Shown here: one piece after another, positions 43,994 to 51,085 of the stretch
Layout of the letters: each line of letters opens with the position of its first letter
Position numbering within the stretch: position 1 is the first letter of the stretch
Source of the DNA: Streptomyces caelestis
GTDB lineage: Bacteria > Actinomycetota > Actinomycetes > Streptomycetales > Streptomycetaceae
Direction: 5' to 3'
Length of the DNA: 64,000 nucleotides
NCBI RefSeq assembly: GCF_001279005.1
Contig: NZ_LGCN01000074.1
Location: 233,003 to 297,002, forward strand
Program-made: the position numbers and the translations under genes
The notes under the pieces: generated by a model
Database searches by the model: none
What the model was told of the DNA's origin: nothing
What the model saw: the letters and a program-made list of their open reading frames with translations, nothing else

Positions 43994-44544
43994 GAGCGGC
44001 GGTTCCTCCGGGGGTGGACCAGAGCGTCGTCGAGCCGCGACACCACGCCGGACCGGCCTCGTTCCCGGATCGAGTGGGCGAGATCCTGAAACAGCTCCCC
44101 CAGGCAAGAGGCAGCCATCTCGGCGTCGTACTCGGTTTCACTGTCGTAGCTCGTCCGACCGAAAGCGGAGAGCACGGCGGAGGGATCGACTCCGTCGGGG
44201 AGGATCGCCAGCAGGGAGTTGACGACGCTCTCGTTATTTCCGGCATGCCCGAGTAGCAGGTGCGCCAGCTCGTGGCGCACGATCTGCGCGCGATGCCGTT
44301 CGCTGGTAGCCGCGACGTGGAAGATGTGGTCCTCGTGGTCGAAAGAGAGGACCATTCCACAGGGAGAGTTGGCCCCTCCGGTTTCAGGCAATTCGTGGAG
44401 GTGCAGAGGGCGGCCACGCTTGATGGCGAGCTGCCGACATATTTCGTCCACCGCGTAGGGATCAGGTATCTCGATCCCCCGCAGCTGCTCCTCGCACAGT
44501 CGCCTCAGCTGCGCCTCTCTGCGCGCAAATTGCCGATTGAACAT
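43990..44544 (-). CDS. ImmA/IrrE family metallopeptidase
   Basis: 184 aa. Zinc motif RHELAHLLLGHAG (HExxH) preceded by HIFHVAATSERHRAQIV. The N-terminus has LEEQLRGIEIPDPYAVDEIC-like helices. ImmA-type proteases cleave partner XRE repressors, releasing target genes. The XRE gene lies 180 bp upstream on the same strand, the expected pairing. Confidence 0.85.
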   Translation of the reverse strand: MFNRQFARREAQLRRLCEEQLRGIEIPDPYAVDEICRQLAIKRGRPLHLHELPETGGANSPCGMVLSFDHEDHIFHVAATSERHRAQIVRHELAHLLLGHAGNNESVVNSLLAILPDGVDPSAVLSAFGRTSYDSETEYDAEMAASCLGELFQDLAHSIRERGRSGVVSRLDDALVHPRRNRRS

Positions 44545-44724
44545 GGACGAGATCCTTGCTGTAGCCCCCGAATGAGCGCTGACACGGCCTGCGCTAACCG
44601 GAATCCGCCACTCCGAGTGGCTCCAGCAGAGCTTTGCACACGCATAGACGGTTACCCAAGACGATCTTGAAGGACCGGGTGCGGCATACCAGTCATATCC
44701 ACCCAGCCGGTGAGAGCAGTCACA

Positions 44725-45180
44725 TCACTGCTTGGGCTTGTCGAGCCCTTCCCATCGGCGCGCCTGATTGATCACGTCGGTGATCATTTTCAAGCTCTCC
44801 GCCGAGAGGCCGTTGGCTCGAAGCGCAAGGCCGCGCACGTCACTGTCGGCCACGGCCTCGATCAGCTCCATGGAAGCGCGCACCTTCTCGGCCTCCTCGA
44901 GGTCGTAGTCAGAGAAGAAGTACTGCTCTTTGACGTGGAAGTGGCCGGCAAGACGTTCCACCGTCGTGTAGGTGGGGTTGGGCTTAGCGCCGGTCCGCAA
45001 CTGCGAGATCGCACTCTCGGACACGGAGATCGCCCGGGCGACCTCGGCGTTGGTGTAGCGCTTACCGGTCTCCGGGTTCGTCACGGTCTGAAACAGGTGG
45101 TTGAGCTTGTCGGCAAATGAGCGCCGAGCGCCGGCGGCGCCACCGGGTGCCTGCGCCGGTCCGCTGGACTCCACCATCAC
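44725..45180 (-). CDS. XRE-family repressor paired with ImmA-like protease
   Basis: 151 aa. HTH: RYTNAEVARAISVSESAISQ, LRTGAKPNPTYTTVERLAGH. A C-terminal helical tail (EKVRASMELIEAVADSDVRG) may be the protease-recognition part. Two Met codons in a row (45180, 45177). ACTNNAGT palindromes upstream are candidate operators, implying autoregulation. Confidence 0.85.
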   Translation of the reverse strand: MMVESSGPAQAPGGAAGARRSFADKLNHLFQTVTNPETGKRYTNAEVARAISVSESAISQLRTGAKPNPTYTTVERLAGHFHVKEQYFFSDYDLEEAEKVRASMELIEAVADSDVRGLALRANGLSAESLKMITDVINQARRWEGLDKPKQ

Positions 45181-45215
45181 CGACTCCTCCCATCTAGACG
45201 TTGAAGCCTGGACTG

Positions 45216-45320
45216 TACTGCAGTGTAGTTCCTAAGACCAAAGCCTGAGGAGCTTCACTTCAGTGTTGACAGACAGGGATCACTTTGGCGTAGGTTCTCG
45301 ATCACAGCTTCACTGAAGTG
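45216..45320. promoter_or_regulatory. Three ACTNNAGT palindromic boxes, candidate XRE operators
   Basis: TACTGCAGTG (45216-45225), CACTTCAGTG (45256-45265) and CACTGAAGTG (45311-45320), the last two reverse complements of each other. The second directly abuts a TTGACA at 45266. They lie 36-140 bp upstream of the XRE start, in the region read divergently toward the backbone genes. Confidence 0.55.
45266..45296 (+). promoter_or_regulatory. Candidate promoter TTGACA-N19-TAGGTT
   Basis: A consensus -35 (45266-45271) and a TAGGTT -10-like hexamer (45291-45296). It points toward 45.7 kb and is adjacent to an ACTNNAGT box that would block it when bound. Confidence 0.45.
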
Positions 45321-45720
45321 TTGCGACGTCGACAAGGCGCGGTAAGCGCTCCTTGCCCGGCCTTCGCGGCATACGTACGCGCTAGGACTCGCCCATGCTC
45401 GCTCCACCCTCGTCGCAGCAGCTCACGCGACTTCTACAGGGTTTAAGAACCAACTCTCGACCTTGACGCGGAGCCGTGCGTATGTTCGTCGTCCCCCGCC
45501 GGGCAGACCGCCCGCATGGACGAGCACAGGAGCAATGACGTGCACAACCTCCGGGCCTCATAGGTCCCTGGATACAGCGACGGCGCCCGAGAGCTGCAAC
45601 TCCCGGACGCCGGACGCTTAACGGCTGTACCGCCCCGGCAAGGGCGGAGATCGCCACCATCACCACGCTGATCCCTTCCACGGGGCGTCTCAGCGTGGCA
45701 ACACCAAAGGAGATTCTTGC
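45321..45720. other. Intergenic region of about 400 bp
   Basis: No credible long gene. A 15-codon frame at 45515 and small GC hairpins are present. It may be the 5' leader for the backbone operon starting at 45721. Confidence 0.4.
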
Positions 45721-45867
45721 ATGCGCTCCGCCCTGCGTAAAAGGCCCTTCCGTCCGGCCTGCGCGGCAGCTAGCTCCGCCTCGGCGCCTCAGCGCCCCGA
45801 GTCGGACCGCACCACCCTGACCCCGGCGAGCCGACGCTCCCGCCCGCTTGCAGGGAGCGGCCGATGA
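45721..45867 (+). CDS. Small basic protein or leader peptide ahead of the Rep-like gene
   Basis: 48 aa from ATG 45721, with a strong AAAGGAGA 6-13 nt upstream. Basic and Ala/Arg/Ser-rich (MRSALRKRPFRPACAAASS). Its TGA overlaps the next ATG (ATGA), the usual translational-coupling arrangement in this backbone. No domain. Confidence 0.5.
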   Translation: MRSALRKRPFRPACAAASSASAPQRPESDRTTLTPASRRSRPLAGSGR

Positions 45868-46760
45868 GCAGCGAAGCCCGCGAGTGGGTGTGGGAGCACA
45901 GCTCCAGCCGAGGGGCCGCGCGTCTGGTCCTGCTGTCGATCGCCGACCGGGTGGCCGACGATCAGTGCATCTCCTGGGCCTCGCTGTCCGGCCTGGCCAA
46001 GCGCACGCACGCCTCGGTCTCCACGGTGCGCGAAGCCATCGAGCGTCTGCTCCTGGCCGGCGAGCTGGAACAGCTCGACGACCTGGTGGGCCCGCAGCGC
46101 AGCACGGTCTATCGCCTGCCTCTCGCCGCCGAAGCGGTCGCCCAGGCGTTTCGAGAGCAGCGGGAGGAAACGGGCGACACGGCAGTGTCGGACGAGCCCG
46201 CCGGCCCTGCGAAGCTCCGGCTGTCGGCCCTGCGGCGGTACGGAATCCGCCCGCGTGAGGTGCCGGAATCCCCCGCGAGGATCCGGAATCCGGCAGTACC
46301 GGAAACCGGCAGGTCGCGACGGAAACCGGCACAGCGGCGTACCGGCCACCGGTACAGCGATGTACCGGCCACCGGCACACAGAACCGTAGTGAACCTGAT
46401 GTGAACCGGAGGTACAGCAGTGGTGGTGCTGCGGTCACCTCGGCTGCCGAGTGGCAGGTCGACCCCGCCACCCACACCTGGGCCCGCCAGCAGGGACACC
46501 TCGACCGCCTCGGCAAGCAGGGCTTGCAGGCCGCCGACGCGAAGTGGCGTGCCCACCGGGCGGCCCACGCCCCGAGGCCGGCGGAAGCCTGGGCTGCCGA
46601 CTGGCGCTCCTGGATCACCCGGGAGCATGCCCCCAGCCGCCCGAACCTCTACGCCGTGCCCGGCCAGAACACCACCGCGCCCGGTGGCATGACGCGGGCC
46701 GAGAAGCACACCGCCGCCCTTCTCGCCGCCCTGGACGAGCCGACCGGAACGGAGGGCTGA
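45864..46760 (+). CDS. Helix-turn-helix (Rep-like) protein of the plasmid/ICE backbone
   Basis: 298 aa. The N-terminal winged helix (RLVLLSIADRVADDQCISWA, SLSGLAKRTHASVSTVREAI) is of the type found in actinomycete plasmid replication or helix-turn-helix proteins. A basic low-complexity middle contains repeats. The C-terminal region is WQVDPATHTWARQQGHLDRL with a second helical module. Iteron-like repeats lie inside the coding sequence (46301-46380), which would suit a replication initiator. Rep function is inference. Confidence 0.65.
   Translation: MSSEAREWVWEHSSSRGAARLVLLSIADRVADDQCISWASLSGLAKRTHASVSTVREAIERLLLAGELEQLDDLVGPQRSTVYRLPLAAEAVAQAFREQREETGDTAVSDEPAGPAKLRLSALRRYGIRPREVPESPARIRNPAVPETGRSRRKPAQRRTGHRYSDVPATGTQNRSEPDVNRRYSSGGAAVTSAAEWQVDPATHTWARQQGHLDRLGKQGLQAADAKWRAHRAAHAPRPAEAWAADWRSWITREHAPSRPNLYAVPGQNTTAPGGMTRAEKHTAALLAALDEPTGTEG
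46301..46380 (+). repeat. Iteron-like repeats inside the Rep-like gene
   Basis: GGAAACCGGC twice at 20-nt spacing (46301, 46321), then GTACCGGCCACCGG twice at 23-nt spacing (46339, 46362). All share an ACCGGC core at about two-helical-turn spacing. Confidence 0.5.
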
Positions 46761-46762
46761 CC

Positions 46763-47476
46763 GTGGACCGCCGTGAAATCGCCGCCCTGCTGGCCTACAT
46801 CGGCCGACTCGACCCCCGTAGCATCCGCACCGACGAGGGCGAGGCCCGCGATCAACTCGCACAGTGGCACGAGCTGCTCGGTGATGTGCCGATGGCCACC
46901 CCGCACGGCTGGGACGCCCTCGCCGCCGCCCGCCAGCACTACCGCACCTCGCCGTACCAGATCCAGCCCGCGGACGTGGTCCGCCCCTGGGAGAGCTACC
47001 GGCGCAACCGCCTGGCCCTCCACTCCGACCCCACACCGTCCGCGGACCCGGACGACCAGGCCGCCTGGACCGCAGAGCTGGTCGGCACCCGCCGCGCTGT
47101 CGCCGCCGGCATAGCGCAGCCCACGCAGGCCCGGGCCATCACCAGCAGCCAGGAGGGGGTCAACCCCAGGCTGCAGGCTCGGCTGGACCAGATCGGCTCC
47201 TGCATACCGCCCGCCGCCCGAGCTGCTCTCATACCGTTCCGGCCCGCCCGGGCAGCACGCGAAGCCGCTGTCGCGCAGGGGCTGCCTGATGCCCTGAGCG
47301 TGCGATGCGAGTGGTGCCTGGCCCCGGTCGGCGAGCCGTGTCGCCGCCGCCGGATCGGCCCTAACGACGGGGTACGCGCCATCACGCCGCGCGCCACCCC
47401 GCACCCCGGCCGCCTCGACCTCGCCGCCCAGCAGGCCCAGCACACCGAACAGGACCAGCAACCCGCCCTGGCCTGA
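46763..47476 (+). CDS. Zinc-finger-containing hypothetical protein
   Basis: 237 aa from GTG 46763, 2 nt after the previous stop. The N-terminus looks like a conserved plasmid-type domain (VDRREIAALLAYIGRLDPRS, IRTDEGEARDQLAQWHELLG). The C-terminus has a probable zinc-binding site CEWCLAPVGEPCRRRRIG, as in actinobacterial zf proteins. Probably a backbone accessory in replication or transfer. Confidence 0.65.
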   Translation: MDRREIAALLAYIGRLDPRSIRTDEGEARDQLAQWHELLGDVPMATPHGWDALAAARQHYRTSPYQIQPADVVRPWESYRRNRLALHSDPTPSADPDDQAAWTAELVGTRRAVAAGIAQPTQARAITSSQEGVNPRLQARLDQIGSCIPPAARAALIPFRPARAAREAAVAQGLPDALSVRCEWCLAPVGEPCRRRRIGPNDGVRAITPRATPHPGRLDLAAQQAQHTEQDQQPALA

Positions 47477-47636
47477 CCGGCGCCTCCGGCGCGTGCATCC
47501 CGTCCACTGCACCGCCGCAACATCACCGTCCCGCACCGGCTGCGGCGCACGCCCACGCGCCGCAGCCGGCACCCGACGCCGCACCCACCGAGCACCGCGC
47601 TAGCCGGCCGGTGCGGCAGCACATCGGAGACTCGCC

Positions 47637-48278
47637 TTGCGCCACATCACCACCCTCGACGCGCCGACCACCGGCCTGCGCGGCATCGGAGACACCAGTT
47701 GGCACACCCGCGGAGCGTGCCACGGCATGGACGTCGAGGACGCCGACGCCGTGTTCTTCCCCGGGCCCCGCGATCACGAGGAGATCGCGGAGGCGAAGGA
47801 GCTGTGCGGCTGGTGCCCCGTCCGCCGCGCGTGCCTGGACTTCGCCCTGGAGAACGTCCTCAAGGAGGGCGTCTGGGGCGGGCTCACCGAAGCCGAGCGG
47901 CGCCCGCTGCACGACAACCTGCACCGGCGCCTGGACTACCGGCGTGTGACCGCCTTCTTCCATGGACGCGACGTGCACCTGACGGAAGCCGAGCGGCAGG
48001 TGGTCATCGACCACGCCTACGTCCGGGGCTGGCAGCCCGACCGGCTCGCCGCCGCCCTGCAGATCAGCCACAAGCACGCCCGCGACCTGCTCCGGCAAGC
48101 GGCCAACAAGGTCTTCGACCGCGACCGCAATTACGGCGTGCCCCGCTCCAAGAAGAAGCGGAAGAAGACCTCCAAGGCCAAGGGCACCCCCGCGCCCGCA
48201 GTTCCCGGTGCTCAGCAGCCGACAGGCCGCCCGGCAGCGTCGAACCCGGCGCCCGCCCCTCTCGGAAAGGCAGCATGA
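47637..48278 (+). CDS. WhiB-family iron-sulfur regulator with C-terminal HTH-like extension
   Basis: 213 aa from TTG 47637 (GGAG upstream). The four cluster cysteines are C28, C57, C60 and C66 (Cx28Cx2Cx5C), followed by the GVWGGLTEAERR turn. Most WhiB proteins are 80-130 aa. Here a second helical unit follows (LTEAERQVVIDHAYVRGWQP, RLAAALQISHKHARDLLRQA), resembling an HTH, then a Lys-rich tail KKKRKKTSKAK. Coupled to the next gene by ATGA. Likely controls transfer or replication genes of the element. Confidence 0.88.
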   Translation: MRHITTLDAPTTGLRGIGDTSWHTRGACHGMDVEDADAVFFPGPRDHEEIAEAKELCGWCPVRRACLDFALENVLKEGVWGGLTEAERRPLHDNLHRRLDYRRVTAFFHGRDVHLTEAERQVVIDHAYVRGWQPDRLAAALQISHKHARDLLRQAANKVFDRDRNYGVPRSKKKRKKTSKAKGTPAPAVPGAQQPTGRPAASNPAPAPLGKAA

Positions 48279-49915
48279 CCCACCCCGTCCTCGCCTTCGG
48301 TGCTACTTCGGACCTCCCTCTCCTCCTCGCCGCCGTCGTGCCCGCCGCCCTCGCGTTCATGCTGACCGCCTGGGCGATCCGGCGCCGGGGAACCCGCCCG
48401 CAGAAACGTCTCGGCGGCCCTGCGGTCAAGGTCGCCGCCGTCGCCGCCCTGGGCTGCACCGCCTACAGCGCCGACACAAGCTGGCGCTTCGCCGCCGACT
48501 ACCTGGACATGGCCGGTACCGCCGAGCGCGCCGGCATGTTCGCCGCCGCCGAACTCGCCTTGTTCGCCACCGCGCTGATGGCACGGCAGAACCTCGCCGT
48601 CCAGGGCGCTCCCGGCCTGCCGGGCACGCTGGTCTGGGTGATCACCACGGTGCAAGTGATCCCCGCCTACGCCGAGAGCGGCCCTGTCGGCGGCACGGTC
48701 CGCGCCTTCGTCGGACCGGTCATGGCGGCGATGCTGTGGCACCTGGCCATGGGCATCGAACTGCGCCTGCGCACCCCGGGTGCAGCCTCGCACGGACTGA
48801 TCGCTGTCCTGGGCCGGGAGGCACGCGAACGGCTGCTGTCCCGCCTGGGCATCGCCGCGCGAGACCGCGACGCCGCGCAGATCACCCGGGACCGGGCCAC
48901 CGCCCGTGCGGTCGCCCTCGCCGCCCGCCTCGCCGAACACACACCCGAGCAGCAGCAGAGCCGTCGCGGCCGACGGCTGACGCGACGCCTGTCGAAGGCG
49001 GTCGGCAGGGCTTCGGTCGGCACCGATCCCCTCCAGCGGGCGCAGATGCTCGACCAACTTGCCGCTCGGCGACACGCGCTCGCGCTCGCCACGGTCCCGC
49101 TCCCTTCTCCCTGGTCCCCGACGCACAGCAGCGCATCGGCGGCCACGGTCCCCGCACAGCCGACATCGAATGTGCCGGTCCCCGTCCCCGGTCCCGACGG
49201 TTCCGACGAGCCGGTCCGGGACCGAGGACCGAGGACTCCTCGGGGACCGGTCCCCGAGGAGGCGGACCCTGAAGCCAAGGTCGGCGCGGGGACCAAGGCC
49301 GGCGCAACGGGAACGGCCGCGGGAACCAAGCTCTCTGAAGACGGTGCGGTCCCGGGGACCGAACTCGCCGGTCCGGAAGCCGCAGCGCGGGACGCAGCGG
49401 CCATGAGGACCGACCACAACACGCAAGAAGTAGCAGCTCAGGGCCCGTATTCTCATCGGGGGCCGGGCATCGCAAAGTCGGGAACCGAGGCCACCGAAAA
49501 CCGAGGACCGGCCACCCCACAGTCCGGGACCGAGACCACCCAGGACCGAGGACCGGCCACCCCACAGTCCGGGACCGAGACCACCCAGGACCGAGGACAC
49601 AAGGTCCCGCTTCGCCGGGAGCCAGCCAGGACGTCCCGGGCAAAGAACAAGGACAAGCCTGCCCGGTCCCGCTCTCCGCAGACGGAGCGCCAGGCACGCG
49701 AGCTGGGTGAGTCCGAGCGCCAGCTTGTCCGTGAGGTGCGCCCCCATGTTCCCGCCCTGCTTGAACGGGACGGCAATGGCGCAATCACTCGGGTGCAGCT
49801 GCGCGAAATCATCCGCCGCCAGGGCCTGACGGGTGTCGGTAACGACCGACTCGGCCTCGTCCTTCAGGAGCTGCGGAACGGGGACATCACAACGACGAGG
49901 AGCACCGCCCGATGA
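48275..49915 (+). CDS. Multi-TM SpdB-like protein with long variable tail
   Basis: 546 aa. The first 170 residues hold about five membrane segments (LLLAAVVPAALAFMLTAWAI, GTLVWVITTVQVIPAYAES), similar in layout to spread (Spd/DUF2637) proteins of Streptomyces plasmids. A charged helical region, a low-complexity Gly/Pro/Thr stretch with an exact 45-nt tandem repeat, and a C-terminal winged-helix-like part (AITRVQLREIIRRQGLTGVG) follow. ATGA overlaps on both sides. Confidence 0.65.
   Translation: MTHPVLAFGATSDLPLLLAAVVPAALAFMLTAWAIRRRGTRPQKRLGGPAVKVAAVAALGCTAYSADTSWRFAADYLDMAGTAERAGMFAAAELALFATALMARQNLAVQGAPGLPGTLVWVITTVQVIPAYAESGPVGGTVRAFVGPVMAAMLWHLAMGIELRLRTPGAASHGLIAVLGREARERLLSRLGIAARDRDAAQITRDRATARAVALAARLAEHTPEQQQSRRGRRLTRRLSKAVGRASVGTDPLQRAQMLDQLAARRHALALATVPLPSPWSPTHSSASAATVPAQPTSNVPVPVPGPDGSDEPVRDRGPRTPRGPVPEEADPEAKVGAGTKAGATGTAAGTKLSEDGAVPGTELAGPEAAARDAAAMRTDHNTQEVAAQGPYSHRGPGIAKSGTEATENRGPATPQSGTETTQDRGPATPQSGTETTQDRGHKVPLRREPARTSRAKNKDKPARSRSPQTERQARELGESERQLVREVRPHVPALLERDGNGAITRVQLREIIRRQGLTGVGNDRLGLVLQELRNGDITTTRSTAR
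49501..49590 (+). repeat. Two exact 45-nt tandem repeats
   Basis: 49501-49545 and 49546-49590 are identical, in frame, encoding GPATPQSGTETTQDR units. A diverged third copy precedes them (49456-49500). Confidence 0.9.
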
Positions 49916-50103
49916 AGACCTGCCACCAGTTCAAGATCGTCCGTGCGGAGTACGAGCGAGAGATCGGATTCATGCTCGCTCACTCCGAGCGGCATGCGGG
50001 CAGGCCGGCGGCGAAGTCCAGTGCGAAGCAGGCTGCCTCGGCGAAACAGCGGATGGCTCGCGCGCTCAACAGCCATGTCGGGCGCTGCCCCGAGTGTGGC
50101 TGA
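49912..50103 (+). CDS. Small hypothetical protein with C-terminal CxxC
   Basis: 63 aa. ATG 49912 overlaps the previous stop. Basic helical (KIVRAEYEREIGFMLAHSER, KQAASAKQRMARALN) and ending GRCPECG. Unknown; possibly DNA-associated. Confidence 0.6.
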   Translation: MKTCHQFKIVRAEYEREIGFMLAHSERHAGRPAAKSSAKQAASAKQRMARALNSHVGRCPECG

Positions 50104-50189
50104 GCTGGCAAAACTTCTGAGCAAAGCCTGTACCCGTAAAGGTGGCCCGGTCCCACGCGGGGCCACCGCCCCTCTTAAGGAGGTACCCC

Positions 50190-50426
50190 GTGACCCCGCG
50201 TCCCCCTCGCTCTTCCCAGCCCGCCACCGCCGAGGCCAATGCCTGGGCGGACGTCCTGGTCCGCCGGCAACTCCTCCACGCCGTCGTCCTCACGCCGACC
50301 GGGCAGTGGCTCGTCCAGGACCGTCCCAGCAGACCGGTCCGCGTCCTTGCCAGCCCAGCCGATGTCCTCGCGCTGGCCGCAACCATCCAGCACCGCACCC
50401 GCTCTACGAGGCCCGAATCCCGATGA
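50190..50426 (+). CDS. Small hypothetical protein upstream of mobC
   Basis: 78 aa from GTG 50190 behind a perfect AAGGAGG (50177-50183). A compact domain (AEANAWADVLVRRQLLHAVV, LTPTGQWLVQD, VRVLASPADVLALAATI) of unknown function. The stop overlaps mobC (ATGA). Part of the mobilisation operon. Confidence 0.65.
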   Translation: MTPRPPRSSQPATAEANAWADVLVRRQLLHAVVLTPTGQWLVQDRPSRPVRVLASPADVLALAATIQHRTRSTRPESR

Positions 50427-51085
50427 CGAACGCACGCAAGAACGGCACCACCCCGGAACCTGATCCCGGCTCCAACTCGGTCTCGGGGCGAGCAAGTTAT
50501 CGCAAGAGCATTGCTCCCGTCGGGAGCAATGCTCTTGCGTCCCCCGCTCCTGAAGCGGCGGGAGCGGACCGGCACCGGGGGGCGCCGACCCGTGAGGATG
50601 CGACCGAGGGCGGCTCGCATCCTGGGAAGCAGGACCAACACACCTGCCACAGTGCGCACTGCACGCACACCGCCCCTTCCAAGCCGCATGTGCAGCAGCG
50701 TGAACGCCTGCGCGATGAGAACAAACGCATACGCCAGCCCAGCTGCCGCATGAACGACGACGAGTACCAACTCCTCACCCGAGCAGCCGCCGTATGCAAC
50801 ATGAGCGTCGCCAGTTTCCTCGCCCACGCCGCTCTCAATGCCGCCCGCGACCTCGACCGCACAGCAGCGGAAATCGCCACCCAACGAGAAGTCCACAGCG
50901 AACTCTTCGCTGTGCGCCGGCACCTCGGCCACATCGGTAACAACCTCAACCAGGTAGCCAAAGCCATCAACTCTGGTGCCGACGTCCCGTACGCCGAAGC
51001 CGTACTCGGCGCCGTCCAGCGCGTCACCCAGCGCGTGGACTCCTTCATCCAGCACTACCTCGACACCGAAACGCGAACCGGATGA
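50423..51085 (+). CDS. MobC-like relaxosome accessory protein
   Basis: 220 aa. The C-terminal half is MobC-type: RMNDDEYQLLTRAAAVCNMS, VASFLAHAALNAARD and LFAVRRHLGHIGNNLNQVAK. The N-terminal half is disordered and His/Cys-rich. MobC proteins bind oriT and help the relaxase nick it. The oriT-like hairpin lies within its own 5' coding region. Coupled by ATGA to the relaxase. Confidence 0.82.
   Translation: MTNARKNGTTPEPDPGSNSVSGRASYRKSIAPVGSNALASPAPEAAGADRHRGAPTREDATEGGSHPGKQDQHTCHSAHCTHTAPSKPHVQQRERLRDENKRIRQPSCRMNDDEYQLLTRAAAVCNMSVASFLAHAALNAARDLDRTAAEIATQREVHSELFAVRRHLGHIGNNLNQVAKAINSGADVPYAEAVLGAVQRVTQRVDSFIQHYLDTETRTG
50501..50539 (+). other. Perfect 18-bp inverted repeat, candidate oriT
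   Basis: CGCAAGAGCATTGCTCCC, loop GTC, then the exact complement. It lies within the 5' end of mobC and is flanked upstream by AGCAAGTTAT. Its size, perfection and position beside mobC and a relaxase gene fit a relaxase recognition hairpin. Confidence 0.6.

Noticed and set aside
48212..49747. 511-codon minus-strand frame over the SpdB-like gene
   Set aside because: Repeats of the sense gene produce a repetitive antisense frame; no domain.
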